Of a stretch of 64,000 bases of DNA, positions 44,368 to 53,500 are shown in pieces. The position numbers were made by a program, and so were the translations under genes. The notes under the pieces were generated by a model, which was not told the origin of the DNA, searched no databases, and saw only the letters and a list, made by a program, of their open reading frames with translations. The first letter of the stretch is position 1, and the number at the start of each line of letters is the position of its first letter. The stretch comes from an uncultured Allomuricauda sp. (GTDB lineage Bacteria > Bacteroidota > Bacteroidia > Flavobacteriales > Flavobacteriaceae): the NCBI RefSeq assembly GCF_947501165.1, contig NZ_CANMUU010000002.1:1240001-1304000 (forward strand), read 5' to 3'.

Positions 44368-45285
44368 ATGAAATCAAGAAAAAAGCTTGATTATCTCTTT
44401 ATCACCCTTAAAGGCATGGCCATGGGTGCTGCTGATGTAGTTCCCGGAGTATCCGGAGGAACAATTGCATTTATTTCTGGGATTTATGAAGAACTCATTA
44501 CTTCTATCAATTCTATTGACCTATCCCTTTTTGGCACGCTCAGAAAAGAAGGATTTAAATCTTTTTGGAAAAAAATCAATGGTAACTTTTTACTGGCCAT
44601 TTTCACTGGAATCTTTATCAGTGTTTTTTCGTTGGCAAAGTTTTTAAGTTGGTTGTTGGAAAACAAACCTATATTGCTTTGGTCCTTTTTCTTCGGATTG
44701 GTGTTGGCCAGTGTTTTCTTTGTGGGGAAAGAGATAAAGAAATGGAATATGGGAACTATTTCAATCTTCATAGCAGGAGCAGCTGTTGCCTTTATCATTA
44801 CAGAATTGCCTCCTAATGAGAATGTGGAAAGCCTGCCCTATCTTTTCCTCTCCGGTGCTTTAGCCGTTTGTGCCATGATTTTGCCCGGTATCTCTGGAGC
44901 CTTTATATTGGTTTTATTGGGATCCTATAAAACCATTTTGGATGCGGTTCATGAAAAAGATATAAAAATAGTGCTTACAGTCGCTATTGGTGCCATCTTT
45001 GGACTTTTGAGTTTTGCCCGGCTTCTAAAATGGATGTTTAGTCATTATAAGAATTTGACTCTGGCCCTGCTGACGGGTTTCATCTTGGGCTCTTTGAACA
45101 AAATATGGCCTTGGAAGAAGGTTTTGCAAACCAAAACCTTTGGTGATAAGACCATAGTTACGGATGAAATGAACATATGGCCATGGAGTTTTGAAGGTGA
45201 CAACCAATTGGCGCTTGCGATTGTTTTAGCTATAACCGGTTTTTCGCTTATTTTTATCCTGGAAAAAACCGCTTCCAAAAAATAG
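44368..45285 (+). CDS. DUF368 (PopT-like undecaprenyl phosphate translocase) 1
   Basis: This 305-residue multi-pass protein has the two DUF368 repeat motifs GAADVVPGVSGGTIAF (about residues 20-35) and ILPGISGAFILVLLG (about 172-186). DUF368 proteins (PopT) were shown to recycle undecaprenyl phosphate across the cytoplasmic membrane for cell-wall and surface-polymer synthesis. A second, diverged copy follows after 21 nt. Confidence 0.88.
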   Translation: MKSRKKLDYLFITLKGMAMGAADVVPGVSGGTIAFISGIYEELITSINSIDLSLFGTLRKEGFKSFWKKINGNFLLAIFTGIFISVFSLAKFLSWLLENKPILLWSFFFGLVLASVFFVGKEIKKWNMGTISIFIAGAAVAFIITELPPNENVESLPYLFLSGALAVCAMILPGISGAFILVLLGSYKTILDAVHEKDIKIVLTVAIGAIFGLLSFARLLKWMFSHYKNLTLALLTGFILGSLNKIWPWKKVLQTKTFGDKTIVTDEMNIWPWSFEGDNQLALAIVLAITGFSLIFILEKTASKK

Positions 45286-45306
45286 GGAGAGGTACACCAC
45301 AACCGC

Positions 45307-46341
45307 ATGCATCAAAGCCGAACACTTTTGGACAATCTTTTTTTGGTCACAAAAGGCCTTTGCATGGGTGCTGCCAATAAGGTTCCTGGAGTTTCTGGTG
45401 GAATTGTGGCATTTGTAGGGGGGTTTTACGAAGAGTTCATTTATTCTCTTCAAAAAATCAATTCAAAAGCCGCCAAATTGCTTTTTAATGGCAGATTCCG
45501 AAGCTTTTTCCAATATACCAATGCCAAGTTTCTTTCATTGCTGATATTCGGCATGTTGATTAGTTATTTTAGTATTTCCCGGGTTTTGGACTATTTTTTG
45601 GAAACCAAAGAACTCTACGTTTGGGCTGCGTTCTTTGGAATGATTTTAGGATCCATTTATTACATTTCTAAAGATTTTGACCACTGGAACAAAAGAACCA
45701 TTATGGCGGGGGTTATTGGTCTGTTGGTAGGTATTTCCATAAGTTTTTTGAATCCAGCTACTCAAAACAACAACCTTTTTTTCATTTTTTTCTGTGGAAT
45801 CATAAGTGTTTCTGGAATGACCCTGCCTGGGCTTTCAGGCTCTTTTATACTCATCCTTTTAGGAAATTATGTACTCCTGCTAGTAGATTCAGTCAATGCG
45901 CTTTACGATACGTTGGCAGAGGTTTTGTCCGGGGATTTTAGCTTTACTCAGAATGTACAGCGTATGGAAACCTTGAAGATTCTTGCGGTCTTCACCTTAG
46001 GCTCCGCAACGGGGCTGGTTACTTTTTCACACTTATTAAGCTACTTACTAAAGCACTTTAAAGAAATCTCCAATGCGGTAATCATAGGTTTTATTACCGG
46101 TTCCCTTGGAGTGCTTTGGCCTTGGAAAAAAACCTTGTTTAAGAAAGATGAAGCTGGTAATTTACTTAGAGACAGCAACGGTAACGAAGTTATTGCCAAC
46201 TATGAACGATTTCTTCCTGATATGCAACGTATGGAAACATGGTGGGCCATTGTTTTCATAATATTGGGAATTTTGGTATTGTTGTTATTGGACTGGTATG
46301 GAAAAAGCAAAGATGAAAAACAGGTACGGACTACTGGGTAA
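45307..46341 (+). CDS. DUF368 (PopT-like undecaprenyl phosphate translocase) 2
   Basis: This 344-residue paralogue of the previous protein carries the same internal repeat motifs GAANKVPGVSGGIVAF and TLPGLSGSFILILLG. Its C-terminal half has an insertion of about 30 residues (KDEAGNLLRDSNGNEVIANYERF) absent from copy 1. Tandem duplication of DUF368 is seen in other Bacteroidota. Its stop overlaps the aroE start by 29 nt. Confidence 0.88.
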   Translation: MHQSRTLLDNLFLVTKGLCMGAANKVPGVSGGIVAFVGGFYEEFIYSLQKINSKAAKLLFNGRFRSFFQYTNAKFLSLLIFGMLISYFSISRVLDYFLETKELYVWAAFFGMILGSIYYISKDFDHWNKRTIMAGVIGLLVGISISFLNPATQNNNLFFIFFCGIISVSGMTLPGLSGSFILILLGNYVLLLVDSVNALYDTLAEVLSGDFSFTQNVQRMETLKILAVFTLGSATGLVTFSHLLSYLLKHFKEISNAVIIGFITGSLGVLWPWKKTLFKKDEAGNLLRDSNGNEVIANYERFLPDMQRMETWWAIVFIILGILVLLLLDWYGKSKDEKQVRTTG

Positions 46342-47044
46342 AAACATTTCCTATTCCTTCTCCAAAGGGTATTTTTCTAAAAAATTCAAGGCGCTTCAGC
46401 TTGAAGAACATAGCTATGAGAATTTTGACATACAAACTATAGAAGAATTTCCAAAAATACTAGAACAGGTCAATTTAAAAGGACTTAATGTCACTATTCC
46501 ATATAAGGAATCCATACTGCCGTATCTCTCCGAAATCGATGCGGATGCAGAACAGATTGGCGCAGTAAATACCATAAAGTTCACTGAAAATGGACTCAAA
46601 GGTTTCAACACGGATGCCTATGGGTTTCAGAAATCCCTGGAACCTTTTCTTAAAACGCATCATAGTAAAGCACTGATACTGGGTACAGGAGGCGCGTCTA
46701 AAGCAATCCGGTTTGTTTTGAACAATTTGGGTTTAGAAACCCAATACGTTTCTAGAAATAAAACAAATAACGTGCTTACTTATACCCAGTTGGATAGTGG
46801 TGTGTTAAATGAATTCACAGTGATTGTTAATTGCACTCCGTTGGGCACTTTTCCGGATGTAGATAAGAAACCAGATATCCCATATCAACACATTACTGAT
46901 AAACATCTTTTGTTTGATCTTGTGTATAATCCCGAAGTGACAACATTTTTAAAGTTAGGACAAGAAAAAGGCGCTTCTATTTGCAATGGTTTTAAAATGC
47001 TTGAATTACAAGCAGATAGGTCTTGGGAGATTTGGAATTCTTAA
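46313..47044 (+). CDS. aroE: Shikimate dehydrogenase
   Basis: The start is set to the ATG at 46313 (MKNRYGLLGKNISYSFSKGYF), since the ATG at 46298 would lengthen the overlap with the DUF368 gene, giving 243 residues. The substrate-binding N-domain (GLNVTIPYKESILPY with the catalytic Lys) and the NADP-binding GTGGASKAIRFVL motif (about residues 122-134) are clear. It converts 3-dehydroshikimate to shikimate in aromatic amino acid synthesis. Confidence 0.93.
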   Translation: MKNRYGLLGKNISYSFSKGYFSKKFKALQLEEHSYENFDIQTIEEFPKILEQVNLKGLNVTIPYKESILPYLSEIDADAEQIGAVNTIKFTENGLKGFNTDAYGFQKSLEPFLKTHHSKALILGTGGASKAIRFVLNNLGLETQYVSRNKTNNVLTYTQLDSGVLNEFTVIVNCTPLGTFPDVDKKPDIPYQHITDKHLLFDLVYNPEVTTFLKLGQEKGASICNGFKMLELQADRSWEIWNS

Positions 47045-47187
47045 AGTGGGTTTTCAAATGGTACAGAATAAGCTTCAACCTGTACAATCTCATAGTTAAA
47101 CAAAAGAAGTATGGATACTTTTGCGATTAGCTAATTTAGTTGTTAACTTGGCTATAATTTCATCAATCCAGAGGAAAAACACTACTA

Positions 47188-49248
47188 ATGCAGGAAAATG
47201 AACGAAAACTTCAGGAAACTGAAGCTGATGCTGAGCAAACTTCGGATAATGTAAAGACATCTTTGGAAGAAAGCCCCATTTCTGAACCAGGATTATCTGA
47301 GGAGACAGCCACACCAAACACTGAACCAGATTCTCCCACTGAGGATTCTGCTTCTGTGGAAGAAAGCAATACTACGGAAGAAGTTGCGCAAGAGCAAACG
47401 GAAAAAGTAATCGAAGAAATAGAGGAATCCAATGCAGAGGATGCAGAGGACACCGACAATGAAAAAAGACATCATATCCCCTTTTTGGATTACCACGCCA
47501 TGTCCATTGAGAATCTAGTGGGCGAGCTACAACGTTTGGTAAAAAACGAAAAGATACAGGCCATTAGCAAGCATGTAAGTGGCATTAAGTATGAATTTGA
47601 CCAAAAGTTCCAAGAATTTTTAGAGCACAAAAAGGAAGAATTCGTGGCCAACGGAGGTAATGAGATAGATTTCCGATACAATTCCGTAACCAAAAGACAG
47701 TTCAATGAAGTAATTGGCGAATACCGCGAAAAACGGGACCATTATTACAAGCAACTTGAACAAAACCTTAAGGCTAATTTAGAAAAACGCCTTGAAATCA
47801 TTGAGGAACTTAAAGGTTTGATGAATGTTGAGGAAGACATCAACAATACCTATAGAAATTTTAAGGATCTTCAGGAAAGATGGCGTAATGCAGGACCCAT
47901 ACCTCGTAATAATTACAATGATGTATGGCGAACCTATCACCACCACATGGAAATCTTTTATGATTTTCTACACCTAAACCGAGAACTAAGAGATCTTGAT
48001 TTCAAGCATAACTTGGAAGAAAAGTTAAAGTTGGTGGAAAAAGCCGAAGCCCTGGCCAATGAAACTGACTTGGGAAAGGCATTCAGAGAATTGCAGACCC
48101 TTCACAAGATTTGGAAGGAAGATATTGGGCCTGTTGGCAAAGAGCAAAGAGAAGAAGTTTGGGAACGTTTTAGCAATGCCACCAAAGCCTTGCATGAAAG
48201 ACGGCAAGAGCACTTTAAAGAACAGGAAAAAGTTTATGAAAAGAATCTTGAAAAAAAGGAGGAGATTATAACTTCCATTATTGCTATTGCAGATAATGTT
48301 TCAAACAACCATAAAGCATTACAACAACAAATTCGGGAGATTGAATCACTTAGAGAATCTTTCTTCAAAGCAGGCAAGGTACCGCAAAAAGTAAATGAGC
48401 AAACATGGAGTGCTTTTAAGGAAGCGGTTCGCAAGTTCAATAGAGGAAAAAATGCCTTTTACAAAAACCAAAAGAAAGAACAACACCAGAATTTAGAGCG
48501 TAAAAAAGCGCTTTTAGATTTAGCTGTATCCTTAAAGGATAGTGAAGATTGGGATATGGCCACGCCAGAGATGAAACGTATTCAGAGTGAGTGGAAAAAA
48601 ATTGGTCATGTTCCCAGAAAATACTCAGATAAAATCTGGAACGAATTTAAAAATGCCTGCAACCACTATTTTGACCGCTTGCATGCAGGTAAAAACAAAA
48701 CGCATCAAGAGGAATATAAAAATCTTGAAAAAAAGAACGGATGTATGGACCGGCTTCGTGCATTCCAACTCAGTGGTGATAAAGAAAAAGATTTAGCGGA
48801 CATAAAACAGTTTATAGCCGAATGGAAAAGCTATGGGCGTGTCCCGTTCAATAAGAAACATTTGAATAGCAAGTTCAATAAAATCATTGACGCTCTATTC
48901 AAGAAAATTGGCGTTGGTCACCAGGAGTCTGAGCTTATAAAGTATGGAGATAAGATGAATCATCTGGCCAATACGGATGATGATAGGGCCATCCAGAATG
49001 AACGCACCTTTATCCGAAGAAAAATCTCGGAGAGCAATGCTGAGATTCGCCAATTGGAGAATAACCTTCAGTTCTTTTCCAGCGCTTCAGAAAATAATCC
49101 TTTGGTAATGGATGTGGTGAAGAACATTGAGCAACACAAAAAGGCTCTTGACACTTGGAAAGCCAAATTAAAGAAGCTCAACATTTTAGAAAACAATAGA
49201 AGTAAAGGTATAGTGGAAGAAGAAACCCCTGATTCTGAAGAAGAATAA
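47188..49248 (+). CDS. DUF349 repeat protein with acidic N-terminus
   Basis: This 686-residue protein starts with an acidic, Glu/Thr/Ser-rich, probably disordered region (residues about 1-95). A string of about six helical DUF349 units follows (each around WKKIG/GPIPRNNYNDVW and LWE/WERF elements, e.g. EEVWERFSNATKALHERRQEHF), ending in coiled coil. DUF349 proteins are widespread in Bacteroidota and of unknown function. It is convergent with rny, with a 11-nt gap. Confidence 0.88.
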   Translation: MQENERKLQETEADAEQTSDNVKTSLEESPISEPGLSEETATPNTEPDSPTEDSASVEESNTTEEVAQEQTEKVIEEIEESNAEDAEDTDNEKRHHIPFLDYHAMSIENLVGELQRLVKNEKIQAISKHVSGIKYEFDQKFQEFLEHKKEEFVANGGNEIDFRYNSVTKRQFNEVIGEYREKRDHYYKQLEQNLKANLEKRLEIIEELKGLMNVEEDINNTYRNFKDLQERWRNAGPIPRNNYNDVWRTYHHHMEIFYDFLHLNRELRDLDFKHNLEEKLKLVEKAEALANETDLGKAFRELQTLHKIWKEDIGPVGKEQREEVWERFSNATKALHERRQEHFKEQEKVYEKNLEKKEEIITSIIAIADNVSNNHKALQQQIREIESLRESFFKAGKVPQKVNEQTWSAFKEAVRKFNRGKNAFYKNQKKEQHQNLERKKALLDLAVSLKDSEDWDMATPEMKRIQSEWKKIGHVPRKYSDKIWNEFKNACNHYFDRLHAGKNKTHQEEYKNLEKKNGCMDRLRAFQLSGDKEKDLADIKQFIAEWKSYGRVPFNKKHLNSKFNKIIDALFKKIGVGHQESELIKYGDKMNHLANTDDDRAIQNERTFIRRKISESNAEIRQLENNLQFFSSASENNPLVMDVVKNIEQHKKALDTWKAKLKKLNILENNRSKGIVEEETPDSEEE

Positions 49249-49259
49249 GGGGCTTTCCA

Positions 49260-50831
49260 TTATTTTGCCACATTCACCGAACGTGTTTCTCGAATTACTG
49301 TGATTTTTACCTGACCAGGATAGGTCATATCCGTTTGTATTTTTTGGGAAATCTCAAATGAAAGCTCTGCAGCTTTGTCATCACTCACTTTTTCACTTTC
49401 CACAATTACACGTAACTCTCTACCCGCTTGGATAGCATACGCCTTTTGTACACCATTAAAGCCAAAAGCAATATCTTCCAAATCTTTTAAACGCTGAATG
49501 TATGAGTCCAATACTTGACGTCTTGCTCCTGGACGCGCACCACTGATGGCATCACAAACTTGAACAATAGGTGATATTAGCGTGGTCATTTCAATTTCAT
49601 CATGGTGAGCCCCAATAGCATTGCACACTTCCTTTTTCTCTCCATATTTTTGGGCCCACTGCATACCTAAAATGGCGTGTGGTGTCTCTACCTCTGTTTC
49701 TGAATTAGGAACTTTTCCTATATCATGCAACAAACCTGCACGTTTGGCCAATTTTGGGTTTAATCCCAATTCTGCAGCCATAATTCCACAAAGTTTTGCT
49801 ACTTCCCTGGAGTGCTGCAATAAATTTTGACCATAGGATGAGCGATACTTCATTCGACCTACTGCTTTTATAAGTTCTGGATGAAGTCCATGAATACCTA
49901 AGTCGATTACCGTTCGTTTACCAATCTCAGCAATCTCTTCGTTGATTTGCTTCTCGGTCTTTTTTACAATTTCCTCAATTCTTGCCGGGTGAATTCTACC
50001 GTCTGTTACTAATCTATGTAATGATAATCTAGCAACTTCCCTGCGCACTGAATCAAAACAAGAAAGAATTATAGCTTCCGGGGTATCATCCACTATGATT
50101 TCCACCCCCGTGGCAGATTCAAGAGCACGAATGTTTCTTCCTTCACGACCAATGATACGCCCTTTGACGTCATCAGATTCTAAATTGAAAACAGAGACGC
50201 AATTTTCAATAGCCTCTTCCGTACCAATTCGTTGTATAGTGTTGATGATGATTTTTCGAGCCTCTTGTTGAGCTGTCAATTTGGTTTCTTCCAAGGTGCT
50301 CTGCAAATACGCCATGGCATCGGTCTTTGCAGTTGCCTTTAATGATTCCAACAATTGGCTTTTGGCCTCTTCCGCAGAAAGCCCTGAAATTACTTCTAAT
50401 TGCTGTACTTGACTTTTATGGAGTTTTTCAACTTCTGCCTGTTTTTTTTCAAGAATCTCGCCTTTATGGCCTACATCTTTTATTTGAACATTAAGTTGTT
50501 CGTTCAACTTCTTGTTCTTGGCCAATTCGTTGCTGACCTGGGATTCTTTGTCACGTGTTCGCTTTTCAGCTTCGGCAATCTTTTTATCCTTGTTTATGAT
50601 TACTTTCTCATGTTCGGCCTTTAATTCCAAAAACTTTTCTTTGGCTTGGAATATTTTGTCCTTCTTAATGCTCTCACCTTCCTTCTTTGCTTCTCTTACA
50701 ATGTCAGCTGCCTCCTTTTTTGCATTGGACATGGTTTTAGTGACTTTTCCCTTTTCCATCATCTTAGCCACTAAAAAACCAATCAGCAATCCAACAACTC
50801 CAGCTACAATGATAAGTGTAGTGTTATCCAT
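49260..50831 (-). CDS. rny: Ribonuclease Y
   Basis: This 523-residue endoribonuclease has an N-terminal membrane anchor (about residues 4-25), a long coiled coil (about 30-180), a KH domain ([21 protein letters not shown]) and an HD domain with LLHDIGKV. It starts RNA decay at the membrane. It is the last gene of the minus-strand zapB-like/zapA/6S RNA/rny block and convergent with the DUF349 gene. Confidence 0.95.
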   Translation of the reverse strand: MDNTTLIIVAGVVGLLIGFLVAKMMEKGKVTKTMSNAKKEAADIVREAKKEGESIKKDKIFQAKEKFLELKAEHEKVIINKDKKIAEAEKRTRDKESQVSNELAKNKKLNEQLNVQIKDVGHKGEILEKKQAEVEKLHKSQVQQLEVISGLSAEEAKSQLLESLKATAKTDAMAYLQSTLEETKLTAQQEARKIIINTIQRIGTEEAIENCVSVFNLESDDVKGRIIGREGRNIRALESATGVEIIVDDTPEAIILSCFDSVRREVARLSLHRLVTDGRIHPARIEEIVKKTEKQINEEIAEIGKRTVIDLGIHGLHPELIKAVGRMKYRSSYGQNLLQHSREVAKLCGIMAAELGLNPKLAKRAGLLHDIGKVPNSETEVETPHAILGMQWAQKYGEKKEVCNAIGAHHDEIEMTTLISPIVQVCDAISGARPGARRQVLDSYIQRLKDLEDIAFGFNGVQKAYAIQAGRELRVIVESEKVSDDKAAELSFEISQKIQTDMTYPGQVKITVIRETRSVNVAK

Positions 50832-50852
50832 TTCTAATTAGTGTTTGGTTAT

Positions 50853-51022
50853 AAAAAAAGCCCACATTAGCCGAAGTTTTGTACAAACTCCAAATTACAG
50901 GTTTAGGGCTAACAAGTTGCTCAAAAATCCCTATACGAGTAGGGCCCGCTTTCACAACCTAAACTCACCCTCTTCAAATATAATAGTGTTGAGTTTGTCA
51001 AAAAATAATTACCAATGTGGGC
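50853..51022 (-). ncRNA. ssrS: 6S RNA (6S-Flavo type)
   Basis: Read on the minus strand, the segment starts with GCCCACATT (51022-51014) and ends with AATGTGGGC (50868-50860), followed by seven T residues, so a 9-bp closing stem precedes a terminator tract. The interior is about 145 nt, with a second stem-like pair around GGGCCCTACTC/TATAGGGA and a mostly unpaired bubble, the 6S architecture. Position between zapA and rny parallels the ssrS/zapA neighbourhood of other bacteria. 6S RNA binds housekeeping RNA polymerase and modulates transcription in stationary phase. The 6S-Flavo class exists in this phylum, but I could not run a covariance model. Confidence 0.72.
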
Positions 51023-51048
51023 AGTAACAATATTTTATTTAAAAGAAC

Positions 51049-51342
51049 TTATTCGCCCAGTTTTGAATGTACCAAATCATCAAGTGCCTTTAATCGCTCA
51101 AAGGCTGCTTTGCTACTTTCAGAACGGTCTATTCCGCTTTGCTCTATTTTAGACGCAAACTGCAGGGCACACATGGCCAACACGTCTTGTTTATCCCTTA
51201 CCGCATAGTTCTGTTCAAACTTCTTGGCCAGACTTTCAATATTCTTGGCCGCCTTGCGCAATCCCTCTTCTTGTTTGGAATCTATAGTTAAAGGATAAAC
51301 CCTATCAGCAATGGAAAGCTTTATTTTTAGCTTTTCCTCCAT
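51049..51342 (-). CDS. zapA: Cell division protein ZapA
   Basis: The ATG at 51342 (MEEKLKIKLSIADRVYPLTI) is preferred over the upstream ATG at 51378, which would overlap the neighbour, giving 97 residues. The N-terminal beta-strand domain and the C-terminal coiled coil are typical. ZapA cross-links FtsZ protofilaments at midcell. The coiled-coil gene lies 11 nt upstream (ends 51354) and the 6S RNA downstream. Confidence 0.9.
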   Translation of the reverse strand: MEEKLKIKLSIADRVYPLTIDSKQEEGLRKAAKNIESLAKKFEQNYAVRDKQDVLAMCALQFASKIEQSGIDRSESSKAAFERLKALDDLVHSKLGE

Positions 51343-51353
51343 ATTGTAAACCA

Positions 51354-51644
51354 CTAATCTGCAAGCCTTGCTATGCAAACGTCAAGTTCGCGAATCAATG
51401 TATTTATCTTGAGCTTAGCTTCTGTTTTATTTTTATTACTACCCAACATACTGTTTGCCATTTTTAAGGAGTTATATTTTTCTTCCCATTCAGAGGCTGT
51501 GTGTTGTTCTTGCGTCTTCTCTTTATGAGCCGTTTCAAGCTCATTCTTTAATTTCAAATTGGCTTGTTGCAGCAGTTCCAATCTATGGAGCAGCTTGCTT
51601 ACCTTATTCTCTAACGAGTCAACAATCTCAACAAGTTCGCTCAT
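51354..51644 (-). CDS. Small coiled-coil protein, possibly ZapB-like
   Basis: This 96-residue protein (ATG 51644, or 51650 with two more residues) is almost entirely coiled coil (LVEIVDSLENKVSKLLHRLELLQQANLKLKNELETAH). It precedes zapA in the same orientation, with 11 nt between. E. coli ZapB is a small coiled coil that binds ZapA, so a ZapB-like partner is a reasonable inference from position and composition, although sequence homology is not shown. Confidence 0.65.
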   Translation of the reverse strand: MSELVEIVDSLENKVSKLLHRLELLQQANLKLKNELETAHKEKTQEQHTASEWEEKYNSLKMANSMLGSNKNKTEAKLKINTLIRELDVCIARLAD

Positions 51645-51808
51645 ATGCAAACAGAATGTGTAATAACAAATTTAACCATCCTAGGCTTACCTCGCAATTT
51701 TTTAGGGGATATTCTTCCTTTCATCAAGGAATATGATCAAAGCTCTCCAAATCACTTTTTACACATGAAAACATTGGTTACATTCGTATTGAACTTATAC
51801 CGTACAAC

Positions 51809-53500
51809 ATGCGCATTTATGTTTTGGGGATTTGTATTCTGCTTTCCAAGATTGCAATAGGACAAGAAAAATACCCCAAAGATATTTTCCAATCCCCTAT
51901 GGACATCCCTCTTGTTTTGGCAGGAACTTTTGGCGAACTACGCTCCAACCACTTTCATGCAGGAATAGACATTAAAACCCAAAGAAGGGAAGGATTGCCC
52001 ATTTACGCAATTGCTGATGGTACGGTCACCCGAATCAAAATCTCACATTGGGGATATGGAAAGGCTTTATATGTTGCCCACCCCTCTGGACACACCTCCG
52101 TGTACGCGCATCTTCAAAAATTTGGACCGGGGATTGAAGAATACATCAAGAAGGCTCAATACAAAAAACAATCCTATGAAATTGAACTGTTTCCCGATTA
52201 TGGTGAACTGAAGGTAGAGAAAGGCAATGTTATTGCCTATTCTGGAAATTCTGGAAGCTCCGCAGGTCCCCACTTGCATTTCGAAATACGAAACAGTGTC
52301 ACAGAAAAGCCCACAAATCCCCTTCTCTACGGTTATGAAGTCAGAGATGCCACCAATCCAACGCTAATAAGCCTCTTTGGTTACCCTCTTTCCGATGATG
52401 CGGTTGTAAATCAAAGTGCCAAAAAAATTCAATTGAATTACACCAAGCAAGCGGATGGAAGTTTTTTGGCGGATAAAGTAAAAGCTATAGGAACCATAGG
52501 TTTTGGCTTTAATAGTTTTGATAGGCAGGACTTGGCAGCAAACAAGAATGGGGTCTACTCGGTAAAACAATTGGTCAATGGTAAGATTTTTTCCGAATAT
52601 GACTTTGAAACTTTTTCCTTTGCTGAGACCCGTTATATAAACACATTAATAGACTATGAGCACTTCGGTAAGTATAAACAGCGTGTGCAAAAAGCCTTTA
52701 AGGAACCTTCAAACCGACTTTCCATTTACAATACCATGAACAACGATGGAAAAATAACCATTCAAGAAGGTTTGAGCTACAATGTCGAATTGCTTATTTC
52801 TGATTACGAAAACAATGAAATAAAACTCGTTATCCCCGTTGAAGGGAAAAAGGAGCAGGTTAAAATCCCTAGAAATGATGATAAAACTGAGAATTTTGTC
52901 ATTGCCAACAAACCTAATAACTATGATTTAGGCGCCGCCAAAGTCTATTTTCCCGCTAATACTTTCTATGAAGACTTTTACATCAATTTAAAAAAGGGAA
53001 AGGACACAATCACCATTCATGATAATTCTGTGGCAGCACATCGAAACTTCACCATTAGTTTTGACGCGTCTCCTTACAATGCCTCTGAAAGAAAGCAAAT
53101 GTTCATTGCCCGTTTAGACCTCAAAGACAATCCCAGATACCATAGAACATATAAAAGAGATAATGCCTTTACAACCAGAACTAGGTCCTTTGGAAAGTAT
53201 ACCCTGGCCAAAGATTCCGTGGCACCAACCATTAAACCCAGAAATTTTAAAGAAAAGCAGTGGCTAAGCAATTACAGCTATCTTAGTTTGGAGATAAGTG
53301 ATGACCTTAGTGGGATCTATAGTTACCGGGCCACTTTAAATGGTGAATGGATTTTGATGGAATACGAGCCCAAAAAAAGAACTATAACCTATAATTTTGA
53401 CGACAACATTTTGGATAAGACGCAATGTGACCTTAAAGTTGTCGTTACTGATAATGTGGGCAATACAACTACCTTTGAACAAACCTTCTTCCGTAAATAA
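51809..53500 (+). CDS. M23 family metallopeptidase (LytM-like)
   Basis: This 563-residue exported protein has a signal (ILLSKIAIGQ). The M23 domain (residues about 30-175) has HFHAGID (His50, Asp54) and HLHFE (His155, His157) as zinc ligands, so it is likely an active peptidoglycan endopeptidase. A long C-terminal beta-rich region (about 180-563), unlike standard lysostaphin-type enzymes, may bind wall or outer-membrane components. The stop lies 25 nt inside the next gene if that gene starts at TTG 53475. Confidence 0.88.
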   Translation: MRIYVLGICILLSKIAIGQEKYPKDIFQSPMDIPLVLAGTFGELRSNHFHAGIDIKTQRREGLPIYAIADGTVTRIKISHWGYGKALYVAHPSGHTSVYAHLQKFGPGIEEYIKKAQYKKQSYEIELFPDYGELKVEKGNVIAYSGNSGSSAGPHLHFEIRNSVTEKPTNPLLYGYEVRDATNPTLISLFGYPLSDDAVVNQSAKKIQLNYTKQADGSFLADKVKAIGTIGFGFNSFDRQDLAANKNGVYSVKQLVNGKIFSEYDFETFSFAETRYINTLIDYEHFGKYKQRVQKAFKEPSNRLSIYNTMNNDGKITIQEGLSYNVELLISDYENNEIKLVIPVEGKKEQVKIPRNDDKTENFVIANKPNNYDLGAAKVYFPANTFYEDFYINLKKGKDTITIHDNSVAAHRNFTISFDASPYNASERKQMFIARLDLKDNPRYHRTYKRDNAFTTRTRSFGKYTLAKDSVAPTIKPRNFKEKQWLSNYSYLSLEISDDLSGIYSYRATLNGEWILMEYEPKKRTITYNFDDNILDKTQCDLKVVVTDNVGNTTTFEQTFFRK

